DNA of 64,000 nucleotides. Origin: Kibdelosporangium sp. MJ126-NF4. Its GTDB lineage: Bacteria > Actinomycetota > Actinomycetes > Mycobacteriales > Pseudonocardiaceae. The position numbers and the translations under genes were made by a program. The notes under the pieces were generated by a model. That model worked only from the letters and a program-made list of their open reading frames with translations. It had not been told where the DNA came from and did no database searches. Where the stretch lies: assembly GCF_000826545.1 (NCBI RefSeq), contig NZ_CDME01000013.1, positions 16,869-80,868 of the forward strand, given 5' to 3'. Below, piece by piece: positions 45,395 through 54,055 of this stretch. Position 1 is the stretch's first letter; every line of letters begins with the position of its first letter.

Positions 45395-46510
45395 GTGACC
45401 GCATCCGCGCAGCACAGCGACGGTGTCCCACGGGGCGCGTTCGACATCGTGATAGTCGGCACTGGTTCCCTGGCACGCTCGCTCTGCTACTCCTTGGCCG
45501 CGCAGCTGGCTGGCCCGTCTTCTGTGCTGGTCGTCGGTCGCTCCGCGGAGAACGCTGGGGAAGTGGCGTTCATCGCCGGGGCGAGGGCGGCCACATGCGA
45601 GCAGGACGTCCGCTTCCGCCCGGTTGGTGTGGATCTCGAGCGGCCTGCGGACCTGGAACAGCTGCTGGCGGCCGCCCGGCCACGGGTCTGCGTCGTCTGC
45701 GCGTCCGAGCAGTCGCCGTGGGAGCGGGTCTCCGCACCGTCCGGGTGGACCGATCTGATGGCCGCGGCCGGGTTCGGGATCAGCCTGCCACTGCAGGCGT
45801 ACATCGCCATCACGGTCGCCCGCGCTGTCGCCGGGAGCTCACCGGACACCCTCGTTGTCAACGCCTGTTTCCCCGACGCCGTCAATCCCGTGCTGGCTGC
45901 GCTGGGACTGCCCATTTGGTGCGGTGTCGGCAACGTGTCCGCGATCGCCACCGCGGTGCAACTCGAACTCGGACTACGCGACCAGAACAGCCTCCACGTG
46001 CTCGCCCACCACGCACAACTGCACGCCCCGCCGCCCGGCTGCGACGAACCCCTGGTCTGGTGCGACGGCCGACAACTCGACGACGTGGGCAGGCACCTGG
46101 CCACGCAGCGTGCCGTGCGCCGTTCCGAGCTGAACAACATCACCGGTTTCGCCGCGGGGCGACTGGTCGACGCGGTCCTGCGGGATACCGGCCTCACCAC
46201 GCATCTGCCCGGCCCCCTGGGCCTTCCCGGGGGATATCCCGTGCACGTGCTGGGGGACGCCATCGATCTTCGACTCCCTGGCGGGGTGTCCGTCGACGAG
46301 GCCATCGCCTGGAACAACGGTATCGGCCGGTACGACGGCGCGTGGCTGGCCGCGGACAAGATCATGTTCTCCGGCACGGCACAGGAAGCGCTCCGCGACC
46401 ACATCCCCTCCGTCGGCGGCGGTTGGGCGCTGACGTCGTTCACCGAGCTGCGTACCGAGCTTCTCGCTGTCCGAGAACGCCTGCGCGTGTTGCCTTCCGC
46501 CCGTTCATAG
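45395..46510 (+). CDS. NAD(P)-binding Rossmann-fold oxidoreductase
   Basis: 371 residues. The N-terminal dinucleotide fold has VIVGTGSLARSLCYSLA and the strand-2 end VLVVGRSAEN. A middle segment (VVNACFPDAVNPVLAALG, GVGNVS) resembles the catalytic domain of lactate/malate-dehydrogenase-like or imine-reductase proteins. An EAIAWNNGIGRYDG motif follows. Specific family not recognised. It converges on the acyltransferase gene, with stops overlapping by 6 bp, and is likely part of the biosynthetic cluster. Confidence 0.65.
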   Translation: MTASAQHSDGVPRGAFDIVIVGTGSLARSLCYSLAAQLAGPSSVLVVGRSAENAGEVAFIAGARAATCEQDVRFRPVGVDLERPADLEQLLAAARPRVCVVCASEQSPWERVSAPSGWTDLMAAAGFGISLPLQAYIAITVARAVAGSSPDTLVVNACFPDAVNPVLAALGLPIWCGVGNVSAIATAVQLELGLRDQNSLHVLAHHAQLHAPPPGCDEPLVWCDGRQLDDVGRHLATQRAVRRSELNNITGFAAGRLVDAVLRDTGLTTHLPGPLGLPGGYPVHVLGDAIDLRLPGGVSVDEAIAWNNGIGRYDGAWLAADKIMFSGTAQEALRDHIPSVGGGWALTSFTELRTELLAVRERLRVLPSARS

Positions 46511-47650
46511 GTGTCGGCGCGTGAAGAACTCGTCCAGTGACAGGACTCGGTGGCCGTCGAGCCCCTCGCGTGTTCCGGCCAGGTCCAGCCGGGCCGGGCG
46601 CTGCTCGTCGTGGAAGTAGACCGCACGCAGCCGGTGGCCGTCGGCCACCTCCACCACGGGATTGGCGACCAGGAAGTCGCGGACGGCGGGGGTGTCGCGC
46701 CGAGCGTGCCACCACAGTCGCAGGCTGCCGAGGTGGTTGCGGGCGATGATCGCGCTCGGCCCGACCTTCCGCTTCCACTGAAAGGTCCCCAGGCTCAGGA
46801 ACGGCTCGCTGCCGCCGAAGTCGACCTGCCGCACTCCCCTGTCGCTGGCCCACTCCAGCAGCAGGTGGTCGCTGACCCGCATGGCGCCGTCCTCGTAGTG
46901 TTCCGGCCGACCGTCCAGTACTCCGACCAGCCGCACGGTGAGTAGTCCTTCGCCTGGCTCCCACCGGCACAGCATCCCGGCGACGCGTCTGCGGTCGCGG
47001 GTCACGAATGCCAGGACACCCCGGCGGAACAGGCATTCCCGGGCCATGTCACGGGACTCGCTGCGGGCGCGGTCGCCGTGCCGGGTACGCATGGTCGGGA
47101 CGTGCATGCGGTCGTAGAAGAAGTCGAACGACTCCTCGTCGCGGGCCAGTTCCAGACCCCATTCCCCGGACTTGTGGTACTGCAGGGACCAGCGGCGCTC
47201 GGACTTGGACATCCGTTGCCGCCAGCCGTCCCCGCCGTCCTCGGTGCGGGCCAGGATGTGCAGCCGGAAGGGCAGCATCAGCGCGGCCTCGCCGGGCAGA
47301 ACCCCGATCTGCGCCGGGGAACCCGCCACGGCGACGAGGTCCGCGTCGGGCAGCCAGTCACCGCGCAGCAGCGCTTCCCGGTCGGCCCGGTCACGCACCC
47401 GGTTTCTGGTGACGGCGCCGAGCGCCTCGCGGCGCTTCTCCAGCATCTGGTGGATCTTGACGATCCCGTGCGGCACTCCCACGTAGGCGATGCTGGGCGC
47501 GTCCGCTCCGGCGGTGGACGTCACGGTCGTCCACGGCAGGACCTGGGTGTCCAGCCAGGTCCGGGTGGCGACCACTCGGGGATCCATGCTCTGCGACCAC
47601 AGATAGCCGGTCTGCGATCGCCAGCGCCTGGCGATGTCGGTGATCAACAT
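46505..47650 (-). CDS. BcsL/FemAB-type GNAT acyltransferase
   Basis: 381 residues from ATG 47650 (GAGGAAAC upstream). The acyl-CoA/aminoacyl transferase domain sits in the C-terminal half, with DGAMRVSDHLLLEWA, VDFGGSEPFLSLGTFQWKR and KVG, the pattern of the Acetyltransf_6 family. Relatives attach amino acids or acyl groups to sugars and cell-wall precursors. In this cluster it could acylate an amino group of the product. It shares a 130-bp divergent promoter region with the atypical regulator. Confidence 0.75.
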   Translation of the reverse strand: MLITDIARRWRSQTGYLWSQSMDPRVVATRTWLDTQVLPWTTVTSTAGADAPSIAYVGVPHGIVKIHQMLEKRREALGAVTRNRVRDRADREALLRGDWLPDADLVAVAGSPAQIGVLPGEAALMLPFRLHILARTEDGGDGWRQRMSKSERRWSLQYHKSGEWGLELARDEESFDFFYDRMHVPTMRTRHGDRARSESRDMARECLFRRGVLAFVTRDRRRVAGMLCRWEPGEGLLTVRLVGVLDGRPEHYEDGAMRVSDHLLLEWASDRGVRQVDFGGSEPFLSLGTFQWKRKVGPSAIIARNHLGSLRLWWHARRDTPAVRDFLVANPVVEVADGHRLRAVYFHDEQRPARLDLAGTREGLDGHRVLSLDEFFTRRHL

Positions 47651-47740
47651 AGCGCGTGTTTCCTCTTTCCGCACAGCATCGTGTCAGGAAGATTTCCCGA
47701 CCGCTCTGGGTGCTCGGGCCCTGTCGGGCGAGAAACCGTT

Positions 47741-47757
47741 CCACCCACCATGGGTGG
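47741..47757. promoter_or_regulatory. Inverted repeat upstream of atypical response regulator
   Basis: CCACCC-ACCAT-GGGTGG at 47741-47757 contains ACCCA-CCA-TGGGT. It is 23 bp from the regulator's ATG and inside the divergent gap to the acyltransferase gene. The same ACCCA/TGGGT half-sites occur in the central cluster promoter. Confidence 0.5.
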
Positions 47758-47780
47758 TCGCGGATCTCACCGAAGGGGCC

Positions 47781-48383
47781 ATGATGCGGGTTCTGGTAGT
47801 GGATCACCATCCGGTGACGAGGGACGGTGTCGGTCTGTGCCTGACGAAAGCCGGTGTGGCGCAGTCCATCGCCGACACGAGTGACATCGATGAGGCGCAG
47901 TCGCTGCTGGAGGAGTTCCGGCCGGATGTGGTGTCGCTGGGCTACCACGGCGCGCTCGGGTTCATCCGGCATCTTCGTGAGCGGCATCCGGCGGTCCGGG
48001 TGCTGGTGTTGTCGCACGCGCCGCTCGTCGAGATCGTGCCCGCGATCCGGGCGGGCGCGCACGGCTACGTCAGCAAGGCCGCTCCGGGCACGGCTTTGGC
48101 CGAGGCGGTGACCCAGGTGATCGACGGGCCGGTGCTGCCCAACGAGTTGGCCGCGTTGATCGTCGACCAGTTCCGCCGGACCGAGGACCTGCCCCGGCTG
48201 ACTCCTCGGGAGCGGGATGTCCTGCGCTGCCTGGCGAAGGCCTACGACAACGACGAGATTGCCGACGAGCTCGGCATCGCGGTGCGCACGGTCAACCGCC
48301 ATCTCGAGACGATCAGGGACAAACTCGGTACCCGCCGCCGTTCGCACCTGATGCGGCTCGCCCGCGCGTTCCACGCTACCTAG
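47781..48383 (+). CDS. Atypical LuxR-type response regulator lacking phospho-acceptor Asp
   Basis: 200 residues from ATG 47781. The receiver domain begins MRVLVVDHHPVTRDG, with one of the two acidic residues replaced by His. At the phosphorylation site it reads PDVVSLGYHG, where a D-L is expected, so the Asp is replaced by Gly. The Lys of the fifth strand survives (YVSKAAPG). The HTH is LTPRERDVLRCLAKA ... AVRTVNRHLETIRDKL. Such regulators (JadR1/NblR-like) respond to ligands rather than a kinase, often end-products of a biosynthetic cluster. No kinase is adjacent. It converges on the carbamoyltransferase gene and is the probable pathway-specific regulator. Confidence 0.85.
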   Translation: MMRVLVVDHHPVTRDGVGLCLTKAGVAQSIADTSDIDEAQSLLEEFRPDVVSLGYHGALGFIRHLRERHPAVRVLVLSHAPLVEIVPAIRAGAHGYVSKAAPGTALAEAVTQVIDGPVLPNELAALIVDQFRRTEDLPRLTPRERDVLRCLAKAYDNDEIADELGIAVRTVNRHLETIRDKLGTRRRSHLMRLARAFHAT

Positions 48384-50160
48384 CCTCCACTCGCTCGTTC
48401 AATGCGGCGAGCACCTCGGGCACCGCCCATTCCTTGGCGTACAGGCGATCTCCGATGAACACGATGTCGAGTTCGGACAGATGGAACGTCCGGTAGACCT
48501 CGGCAGCGGACCTGGCCGTCGGCTGGCCCTTCACGTTCAACGACGTGTTCATCAGCACGCCGACCCCGGTCAGCCGCTCGAACTCGTCCAGGACGCGCCA
48601 CATCCGGGGATGCTCGGCCTCGTGCACCTCCTGGACGCGGGCGGTCCCGTCGTCGTGGATGACGGCGGGAATCTCGCCCGCCCGGTCCCGTCGGGCGGGC
48701 ACCGCCACGGTCATGTGCCGCATGTTCGTGCCGTCGGGGATCTCGAAGTACCGCCTGGCACACTCCGCCTTCACCGCGGGCGCCAGCGGACGGAAGTCCT
48801 CGCGGAACTTCACGGCGGCGTTGACCCGGTCCCGCATCTCGCGCCGCCTCGGGTCGGCCAGGATGCTCCGGTTGCCCAGTGCCCTCGGCCCGAACTCCAG
48901 CCGCCCCTGCGCCCACCCGACGACCAGGCCCGTGCTGAGCAGCCGGGCCGCGAGGACCTCCGCGTCCGGTTCGCGGATCTCGGTGGTGAAGTACGGCTGG
49001 TCATCGGGTACGCGGTCGTCGTCGACGTCCGGGCCGAGGAACGTGAGCCGTGGATAGTGCTGTGCCGCACGGGAAAGATCGGCCCCGAGGAGTGCCGCGC
49101 CGACGGCGGTGCCCTCGTCCCCCGCGGCCGGTTGCACGTACACCGCGTCGACCAGCCCGGAGGCGGCCAGCTTCCCGATCGCCACGCAGTTGAGCGCCAC
49201 TCCCCCGGCGAACGCGACCCGCCGCACGCCGGTCCGGTCGGCCCAGTGCGCGACCAGGTGCTCCAGCGCTTGTTCCAGCCGGTGTTGCGCCGCGGCGGCC
49301 AGGTCGATGTGCGACTGCGTCAGCTCACCGTCGCGAGGTGGACACCCGTGCGCGGCAAGCCATTCCCGGGAGGCGGAGAAGGTCTCCTTGGCGTGCGGGT
49401 CCCGGTTCAGCTGGAGCAGCGGGACCTCGAATCCGCCGCCCGCACGCAGCACGATCGCGTGGGACATGGCGTCGGCGAACCGATCGGGATCGCCGGACGC
49501 GGCGAGCGCCATCACCTTGTACTCGTCGCTGTTGGGCCAGTACCCCAGGTGCAGCGTGAGCACGGCGTAGAACAGCCCCAGGCTGCTGCGGAAGTCCAAC
49601 GCGGCCAGCCTGGTCAGCGTCCCCGCACGCCAGAGGTGGACGGTCACCGAGTGCAGCTCTCCCATCCCGTCCAGCACGACGACGAGCGCCTCGTCGAACC
49701 CGCTCGGCACCGCGGCGGTCAGCGCGTGCGCGTGGTGGTGGTTGACCGGTCGCACGTCGACACGACCCGACAGTTCGGGGAAGTGCCGGTGCAGCAGGAC
49801 GGTTTGGCGGGCGGGCGCGTACACCTCGTCGAACCGCTTCGTGCTGAACGCGTCGCCTTGGGAGAACACCCGCAGGGGTCCGTAGTCGAAGTTGTGCCGG
49901 ACCTCGTCGACGTCGTTGATCGACAGGCCCGCGATGCCGAGGCAGGAGCGGATGGCGTCAACCGGGAACCGGTGGTCGAACTTCACCCCCGAGTAGCGTT
50001 CCTGCTGGACCGCGGCGACCAGCCGGTCGTCGACGACCAGCGCGGCCGCCGAGTCCAGGCCCTGGTACAGCCGGGCCTCCCCGTCGGCCAGGCCGGGAAA
50101 GTGGCGCTGCTTGAACTCACGCGAGCCGTCCAGCCCGCTGTACCCGAGTACGATGCTCAT
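48376..50160 (-). CDS. O-carbamoyltransferase (NodU/CmcH/TobZ family)
   Basis: 594 residues. The N-terminal Kae1-like domain has the metal-binding HHHAHALTA (VNHHHAHA), GYSGLDGSRE and VVVLDGMGE. The C-terminal YrdC-like domain has the signature RLEFGPRALGNRSILADPR and KFREDFRPLAPAV. The family transfers carbamoyl from carbamoyl phosphate through carbamoyl-AMP to a hydroxyl of an antibiotic. Start ATG 50160 overlaps the AcpS gene stop; the frame open further upstream is shadow. It is last gene of the 14-gene operon, suggesting a late carbamoylation of the product. Confidence 0.92.
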   Translation of the reverse strand: MSIVLGYSGLDGSREFKQRHFPGLADGEARLYQGLDSAAALVVDDRLVAAVQQERYSGVKFDHRFPVDAIRSCLGIAGLSINDVDEVRHNFDYGPLRVFSQGDAFSTKRFDEVYAPARQTVLLHRHFPELSGRVDVRPVNHHHAHALTAAVPSGFDEALVVVLDGMGELHSVTVHLWRAGTLTRLAALDFRSSLGLFYAVLTLHLGYWPNSDEYKVMALAASGDPDRFADAMSHAIVLRAGGGFEVPLLQLNRDPHAKETFSASREWLAAHGCPPRDGELTQSHIDLAAAAQHRLEQALEHLVAHWADRTGVRRVAFAGGVALNCVAIGKLAASGLVDAVYVQPAAGDEGTAVGAALLGADLSRAAQHYPRLTFLGPDVDDDRVPDDQPYFTTEIREPDAEVLAARLLSTGLVVGWAQGRLEFGPRALGNRSILADPRRREMRDRVNAAVKFREDFRPLAPAVKAECARRYFEIPDGTNMRHMTVAVPARRDRAGEIPAVIHDDGTARVQEVHEAEHPRMWRVLDEFERLTGVGVLMNTSLNVKGQPTARSAAEVYRTFHLSELDIVFIGDRLYAKEWAVPEVLAALNERVEAR

Positions 50161-50732
50161 CTCTTGTCCCCCTTCGTTCTTGCCGCGTCCGTGGCGGCGC
50201 TGACGCTGGCCCGCGCCGCGGCGACGGCCTCCAACAGCGCTTCCCGGTCTTCGCTCGCGTACGCCCGCAGCAGCAGCGTCGCGGCGTCCAGCGAGCACCG
50301 CGCCGCCCACAGCAGCGGATCGTCGATCGGGCTCATCGCGTCCAGTTCCCCGGCGGCCTGGCCCGTCTGCCCCACGGCGACGGCGACCACGTCGGGCTGT
50401 TTGTGCGCGATCGAGACGGTCACCGAGGCGATCCCCAGGCGGCGGGCGACAGCGAGGGCGTTCCCGGCGAGCCGGGTCACCGGTGCCCCGGAGTGGTCGG
50501 TGTCCACCTCGATCTCCCGTGGCGCCACCCCGGCGAGAATCCCGGTGCCCAGCACCTTGAGCACCGCTTCCTTGGCGGCGAACCGGCCGGTCAGGAACTC
50601 GGCGGCGCGGGGACGGGCGAACGTGCCGGATCTGAGCAGCTCGGCCGGGCTGTACACGTACCGGCGAAACCAGGCCCGACGCAGCAGGCGGTCCAGTTCC
50701 CCGACGCGGACGAAGTCGATCCCCACTCGCAT
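50157..50732 (-). CDS. AcpS-type 4'-phosphopantetheinyl transferase
   Basis: 191 residues. The AcpS fold starts VGIDFVRVGELDRLL (metal-binding Asp) and continues to GRFAAKEAVLKVLGTG, the family's catalytic signature, then VSIAHKQPDVVAVAV. The C-terminal about 65 residues are an additional helical tail not found in housekeeping AcpS (usually about 125 aa). It converts the cluster's apo-ACP to its holo form. ATG 50732 has GGAGG upstream. Stop and start overlap with the carbamoyltransferase gene. Confidence 0.85.
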   Translation of the reverse strand: MRVGIDFVRVGELDRLLRRAWFRRYVYSPAELLRSGTFARPRAAEFLTGRFAAKEAVLKVLGTGILAGVAPREIEVDTDHSGAPVTRLAGNALAVARRLGIASVTVSIAHKQPDVVAVAVGQTGQAAGELDAMSPIDDPLLWAARCSLDAATLLLRAYASEDREALLEAVAAARASVSAATDAARTKGDKR

Positions 50733-50737
50733 GGCCG

Positions 50738-51310
50738 TCACGCCTCCCGCCCCAGCCGTTGCCGTACCCGTGCGCCGCGCTCGGTGTTGCGTTGTCGCAC
50801 GGCCTCGTGGTCGGCCTTGGTCTGCGCCCACCAGTAGCAGGTGCGGAACTCCCCCGTGACATAGCAGTGATCCGGTGATGTGGCCTGCGCCAGCGAGCGG
50901 ACCCGGTCCCCGGCCAGCATCATCTCGACGCCGGACATCACCTGGTGCAGCACCACTCGCAGGTTCAGCGTGTCGTAGATGTAGTCGTACATGGCGAACG
51001 CGGCGAGCAGGCCGAGCCGTCGCCGGTGCCGGGGCAGCAGCATGATTCCCATGTCGCAGGTCTGGCTGCGCCAGTCGATCAGCGAGAGCCGGGTGAAGCC
51101 CACCAGCTCGCCCTTGCCGGTGTCCACTCGGTACATCAGCCGTTCGTGCCACTGCGAGTCGAGCCATTGCTCGTTCATCGCACGCAGGTCTTCGGCCGGG
51201 ATCAGTGCGGCGTCGTGGCTGTTGTTGCGCTGCACGGCCTCGTCGGCGTAGAGCCGTATCCAGTCGTCGATGTCCTCGTGTCTCATCAGCCGGATCCGCA
51301 ACGGTTTCAT
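50738..51310 (-). CDS. GNAT N-acetyltransferase (first of four)
   Basis: 190 residues, a clear GNAT: RIRLMRHEDIDDWIRLYADE opening, LVGFTRLSLIDW on strands 4-5 and the acyl-CoA loop region LLPRHRRRLGLLAAFAM. It ends with FRTCYWWAQTKADHEAVR. GGAGA lies upstream of ATG 51310, which overlaps the next gene's stop. The acceptor is unknown and probably an amino group of the cluster product or a carrier-bound intermediate. Confidence 0.82.
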   Translation of the reverse strand: MKPLRIRLMRHEDIDDWIRLYADEAVQRNNSHDAALIPAEDLRAMNEQWLDSQWHERLMYRVDTGKGELVGFTRLSLIDWRSQTCDMGIMLLPRHRRRLGLLAAFAMYDYIYDTLNLRVVLHQVMSGVEMMLAGDRVRSLAQATSPDHCYVTGEFRTCYWWAQTKADHEAVRQRNTERGARVRQRLGREA

Positions 51311-51816
51311 CCGGTCTCCCCCTGCCAGACTCGTTGGTCGTGGTAGGCGCCGTCCTGGTAGCGCGCCCCGCGCAACGCGCCGAGCAGCCTCAACCCGGCG
51401 CGTTCGAAGTACTCGGCCCGGTCGTCCCGGTTCGGCTCGTAGCGCACCACTGTGCGTAGGACCAAGTGGCTGTGACACAGTCGAAGGGCGTCCCCGATAG
51501 TGTCCATATAGGCCTTCTCGGTCGCTCCGGGCAGTGCGAGGTCGATCTCCCCCTGGTACGGGTTGAGCGGATTGACCGCGATCCCGAGCAGGCCCGCGGA
51601 TCCCCGCACGCCGAACAGTCGCGTGTCGGCGCGGGCGAACCGGGCGAGGATCATCCCGACCGGTTCGGTCAGCGTGTCCCGGCCGAGGAACGCCATCTCC
51701 GCGTCGGCCAGTTCCCCGAGCCGGTCGGCCAGGTCAGTCCCCGAACACGGTGGGAACCGGAGTTCGCTGCCCGTGACCCGTCGGCGTGCGGAATCCGGCG
51801 AGTAGTCCTCAGTCAT
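51307..51816 (-). CDS. GNAT-like protein (second of four)
   Basis: 169 residues with GNAT features: LGIAVNPLNPYQGEIDLALPG, then the C-terminal YFERAGLRLLGALRGARYQDG and YHDQRVWQ. The pyrophosphate loop (Q/R-x-x-G-x-G/A) is poorly preserved, so acetyl-CoA binding is uncertain. It overlaps its neighbours by 4 and 8 bp and is co-translated. Confidence 0.65.
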   Translation of the reverse strand: MTEDYSPDSARRRVTGSELRFPPCSGTDLADRLGELADAEMAFLGRDTLTEPVGMILARFARADTRLFGVRGSAGLLGIAVNPLNPYQGEIDLALPGATEKAYMDTIGDALRLCHSHLVLRTVVRYEPNRDDRAEYFERAGLRLLGALRGARYQDGAYHDQRVWQGETG

Positions 51817-52276
51817 CGTCGAAGCACCGTCCCCAGATGGTTCCCGGCCGCTGGCCGCCGTCGAGCCACAGGTGCGCCGGTATTGTCACTTGGGCGGTGA
51901 AGCCGCGCTGTGCCACGGTTCTCGCTCCTTCGGCGTCGGTGTCCGGCAGCACTCCGTACACCCGGCGCAGGCACAGCCGGTCCCGGGCGGCGACGATCGC
52001 CTGGTCGAGCAGGTCGGCGGGGTCGGTGAGGGCGGCGATGCTCAGTCGGGTCGTGCGGTGCACGTAGTCGATGTCGTCGAGGACGGCGATGCCCTGCCCC
52101 GGCGCGACCAGGACTCTGCGCCAGCCCGCCCGCTCGTCCGGTCGCGGTGGCTCGGGTGCGTAGATACCGGCGGGGCCGACGCTCACCAGCAGCCCACCTC
52201 GCCATACCTGGGCGCACAGGTCGGCGTGTTCCTCGCGGTAGCCCACGAGTTCCGGTGTCCTAGGCATGATCGGCAC
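51809..52276 (-). CDS. GNAT-like protein (third of four)
   Basis: 155 residues from GTG 52276 (GGGGAA upstream; ATG 52267 is an alternative). It follows the same plan as the neighbours: an N-terminal strand-rich half (VLDDIDYVHRTTRLSIAAL), then AIVAARDRLCLRRVYGVLPD and a C-terminal AQRGFTAQVTIPAHLW. The acyl-CoA loop is degenerate. It may be a structural or carrier-docking partner of the canonical GNAT. Confidence 0.55.
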   Translation of the reverse strand: MPIMPRTPELVGYREEHADLCAQVWRGGLLVSVGPAGIYAPEPPRPDERAGWRRVLVAPGQGIAVLDDIDYVHRTTRLSIAALTDPADLLDQAIVAARDRLCLRRVYGVLPDTDAEGARTVAQRGFTAQVTIPAHLWLDGGQRPGTIWGRCFDDD

Positions 52277-52751
52277 CGCTTTCCCCGAACAGCGTGGCGT
52301 AGTAGTGAACGGCGTGCCGGTCGCCGTCCAGCGCCACCAGGCCGGGGATCGAGCCCTCCAGGTCGAGACCGAGCGCCTCGGCCAACTCGACCCCGCGGGG
52401 ATCGGCCGCGCACACCTCGTGGGTGACCCGACGCACCGGGCGGTATGCCGCCAGCGAACGCACCGCGTCGGTGACGGCCCCGGCGGCGACGGGCACCGCG
52501 CACTGCCGGGAGAATCGTGCGTGCAGCCCGTAGTGCGCCGAATAGCCGGTGGCGTCCACCAGTGTGGTAAGCCAGATCAGTCCGACCGCCACTCCATCCT
52601 GTCGGCACAGCAACGCGTCCTCGGTCACGAGGGCGCGCAGTTCCCTGTCCGACAACAGGTCCGGAATGTAGGTGCGGAAGTAGAAGTCCGGCTCGGTGAA
52701 CAGGGTGTAGGCGGCAGACGGATCTGGGCCCACGGGCTTGAGCGTGATCAC
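52260..52751 (-). CDS. GNAT-like protein (fourth of four)
   Basis: 163 residues from GTG 52751 with GGAGG upstream. GNAT-like pattern: LCRQDGVAVGLIWLTTLVD, YSAHYGLHARFSRQC, then VTHEVCAADPRGVELAEALG and the C-terminal HYYATLFGE. Overlaps the exporter stop by 4 bp and the next gene by 17 bp. Its resemblance to the other three suggests local duplication and divergence. Confidence 0.6.
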   Translation of the reverse strand: MITLKPVGPDPSAAYTLFTEPDFYFRTYIPDLLSDRELRALVTEDALLCRQDGVAVGLIWLTTLVDATGYSAHYGLHARFSRQCAVPVAAGAVTDAVRSLAAYRPVRRVTHEVCAADPRGVELAEALGLDLEGSIPGLVALDGDRHAVHYYATLFGESGADHA

Positions 52752-54055
52752 AACGAGGTCCTCCGCTCCATCGCTCGGGCCGCGAGCAGGACAAGCCCGC
52801 AGCAGGGAATGTGCGCGATCGCGATGAGCAGGACCAGCGTGTGCGCGTGCACCGGGTTGGTGAGGATCACGCCCGCCGCGAGCACCACGCCGAAGAAGAT
52901 CACGTTGAGCAGCAACGCTCCGGCGGCGTGCCCGGTCTGCTCCAGGTAGGTCAGCACCGCCAGTGCCAGTCCGAAGAACAGATAGGACGGTCCGATCACA
53001 CCGAGGTACTCGGCCGCGGCGGCGCGGACCATCTCGTCGGCCGCCAGTGCGCTCACCAGGTCGGTCCGCAGCAGCACCACCGCGAGCACGATGACCACGT
53101 AGACCGGCAGCACGATCCGCAGCAGGGTACGCAATCCGCCGGTCCTGGCCTCGTCGCCGTGCAGCGTGGTGGTGATCGCGGTCGCGGAGCCGATCGCGAT
53201 CGCCGGGACGACCAGGTACGCCTGCAGGGTCTGCACCAGGCCGAATCCGCTCACCTCCACCGCGGCCGCGTCGCGCAGCAACCACAGATACCCCAGGGAA
53301 ACGGCCGACAGGACCAGGAATGTCGCGGCGACCGGCAGAGCGACCTGCCGCAGCGGCCGCACCACCGGGCCCCGCGCCCCGGGCAGCGCCGGGCGGATCC
53401 CGTCACGGCCGATCGCCCGCCAGCCGAGGACAGCGATGACGATCGAGCCCGCCACGAAACCGATCGGCACGCTCAACGCACCCAGGCCCCACGTTGCCTG
53501 CGTGCCGAACACCGCACCGGCGAACACGACCATCCTGACCACACCGAGGACGGTCGACGCCCGCGCCCGGCCCAGGCCCCGGAGCGCCGCGCTGACCAGT
53601 GTGGGGACCACGACGACGCCGTCGGACGCCAGCATCGCCGTGGTGAACCAGCGGACGCCGGCCCGGCTGTCGGCCGGAACGTCCAACACCTGCGCCAGCG
53701 TCCCGCTCGCGGACCACGCGACGATCGACAGCAGCAGGAAACCGGCGAGCCCGAGCAGCGTGATCGCGGTCAACGGTCCACTGACCGTGTCGGCGCGGCA
53801 TTGGCGGCGAGCCGCCGAGGTGGCCACGAGGACAGCGACTGTGAGGCCTTCGTCGAGGGCGAGGCTCAGGAAGCCGAACGGGATGTAGACCGACCGGAGA
53901 TACAGCGCGTTCCCGCCGAGATGACCGAGGTAGGCCAGCACCGCCACCTGCAGCACGATTCCGGCGACGCTCAACGCGACGAAGTTCGCCGCCATCGACG
54001 CGGCTCTCGCGGTCAGCGTGCGACCACCGGCGAGGGTGTGGCTGTCGGTGCTCAT
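52748..54055 (-). CDS. MATE/flippase-type exporter
   Basis: 435 residues, about 12 membrane segments, hydrophobic throughout. The repeat of N- and C-terminal six-helix halves, with the helix 1 NFVALSVAGIVLQVAVLAYLG and helix 7 LPVAATFLVLSAVSLGYLW, fits the MATE/MOP superfamily. It probably exports the cluster product. Start ATG 54055 overlaps the acyl-CoA dehydrogenase stop. Confidence 0.82.
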   Translation of the reverse strand: MSTDSHTLAGGRTLTARAASMAANFVALSVAGIVLQVAVLAYLGHLGGNALYLRSVYIPFGFLSLALDEGLTVAVLVATSAARRQCRADTVSGPLTAITLLGLAGFLLLSIVAWSASGTLAQVLDVPADSRAGVRWFTTAMLASDGVVVVPTLVSAALRGLGRARASTVLGVVRMVVFAGAVFGTQATWGLGALSVPIGFVAGSIVIAVLGWRAIGRDGIRPALPGARGPVVRPLRQVALPVAATFLVLSAVSLGYLWLLRDAAAVEVSGFGLVQTLQAYLVVPAIAIGSATAITTTLHGDEARTGGLRTLLRIVLPVYVVIVLAVVLLRTDLVSALAADEMVRAAAAEYLGVIGPSYLFFGLALAVLTYLEQTGHAAGALLLNVIFFGVVLAAGVILTNPVHAHTLVLLIAIAHIPCCGLVLLAARAMERRTSL

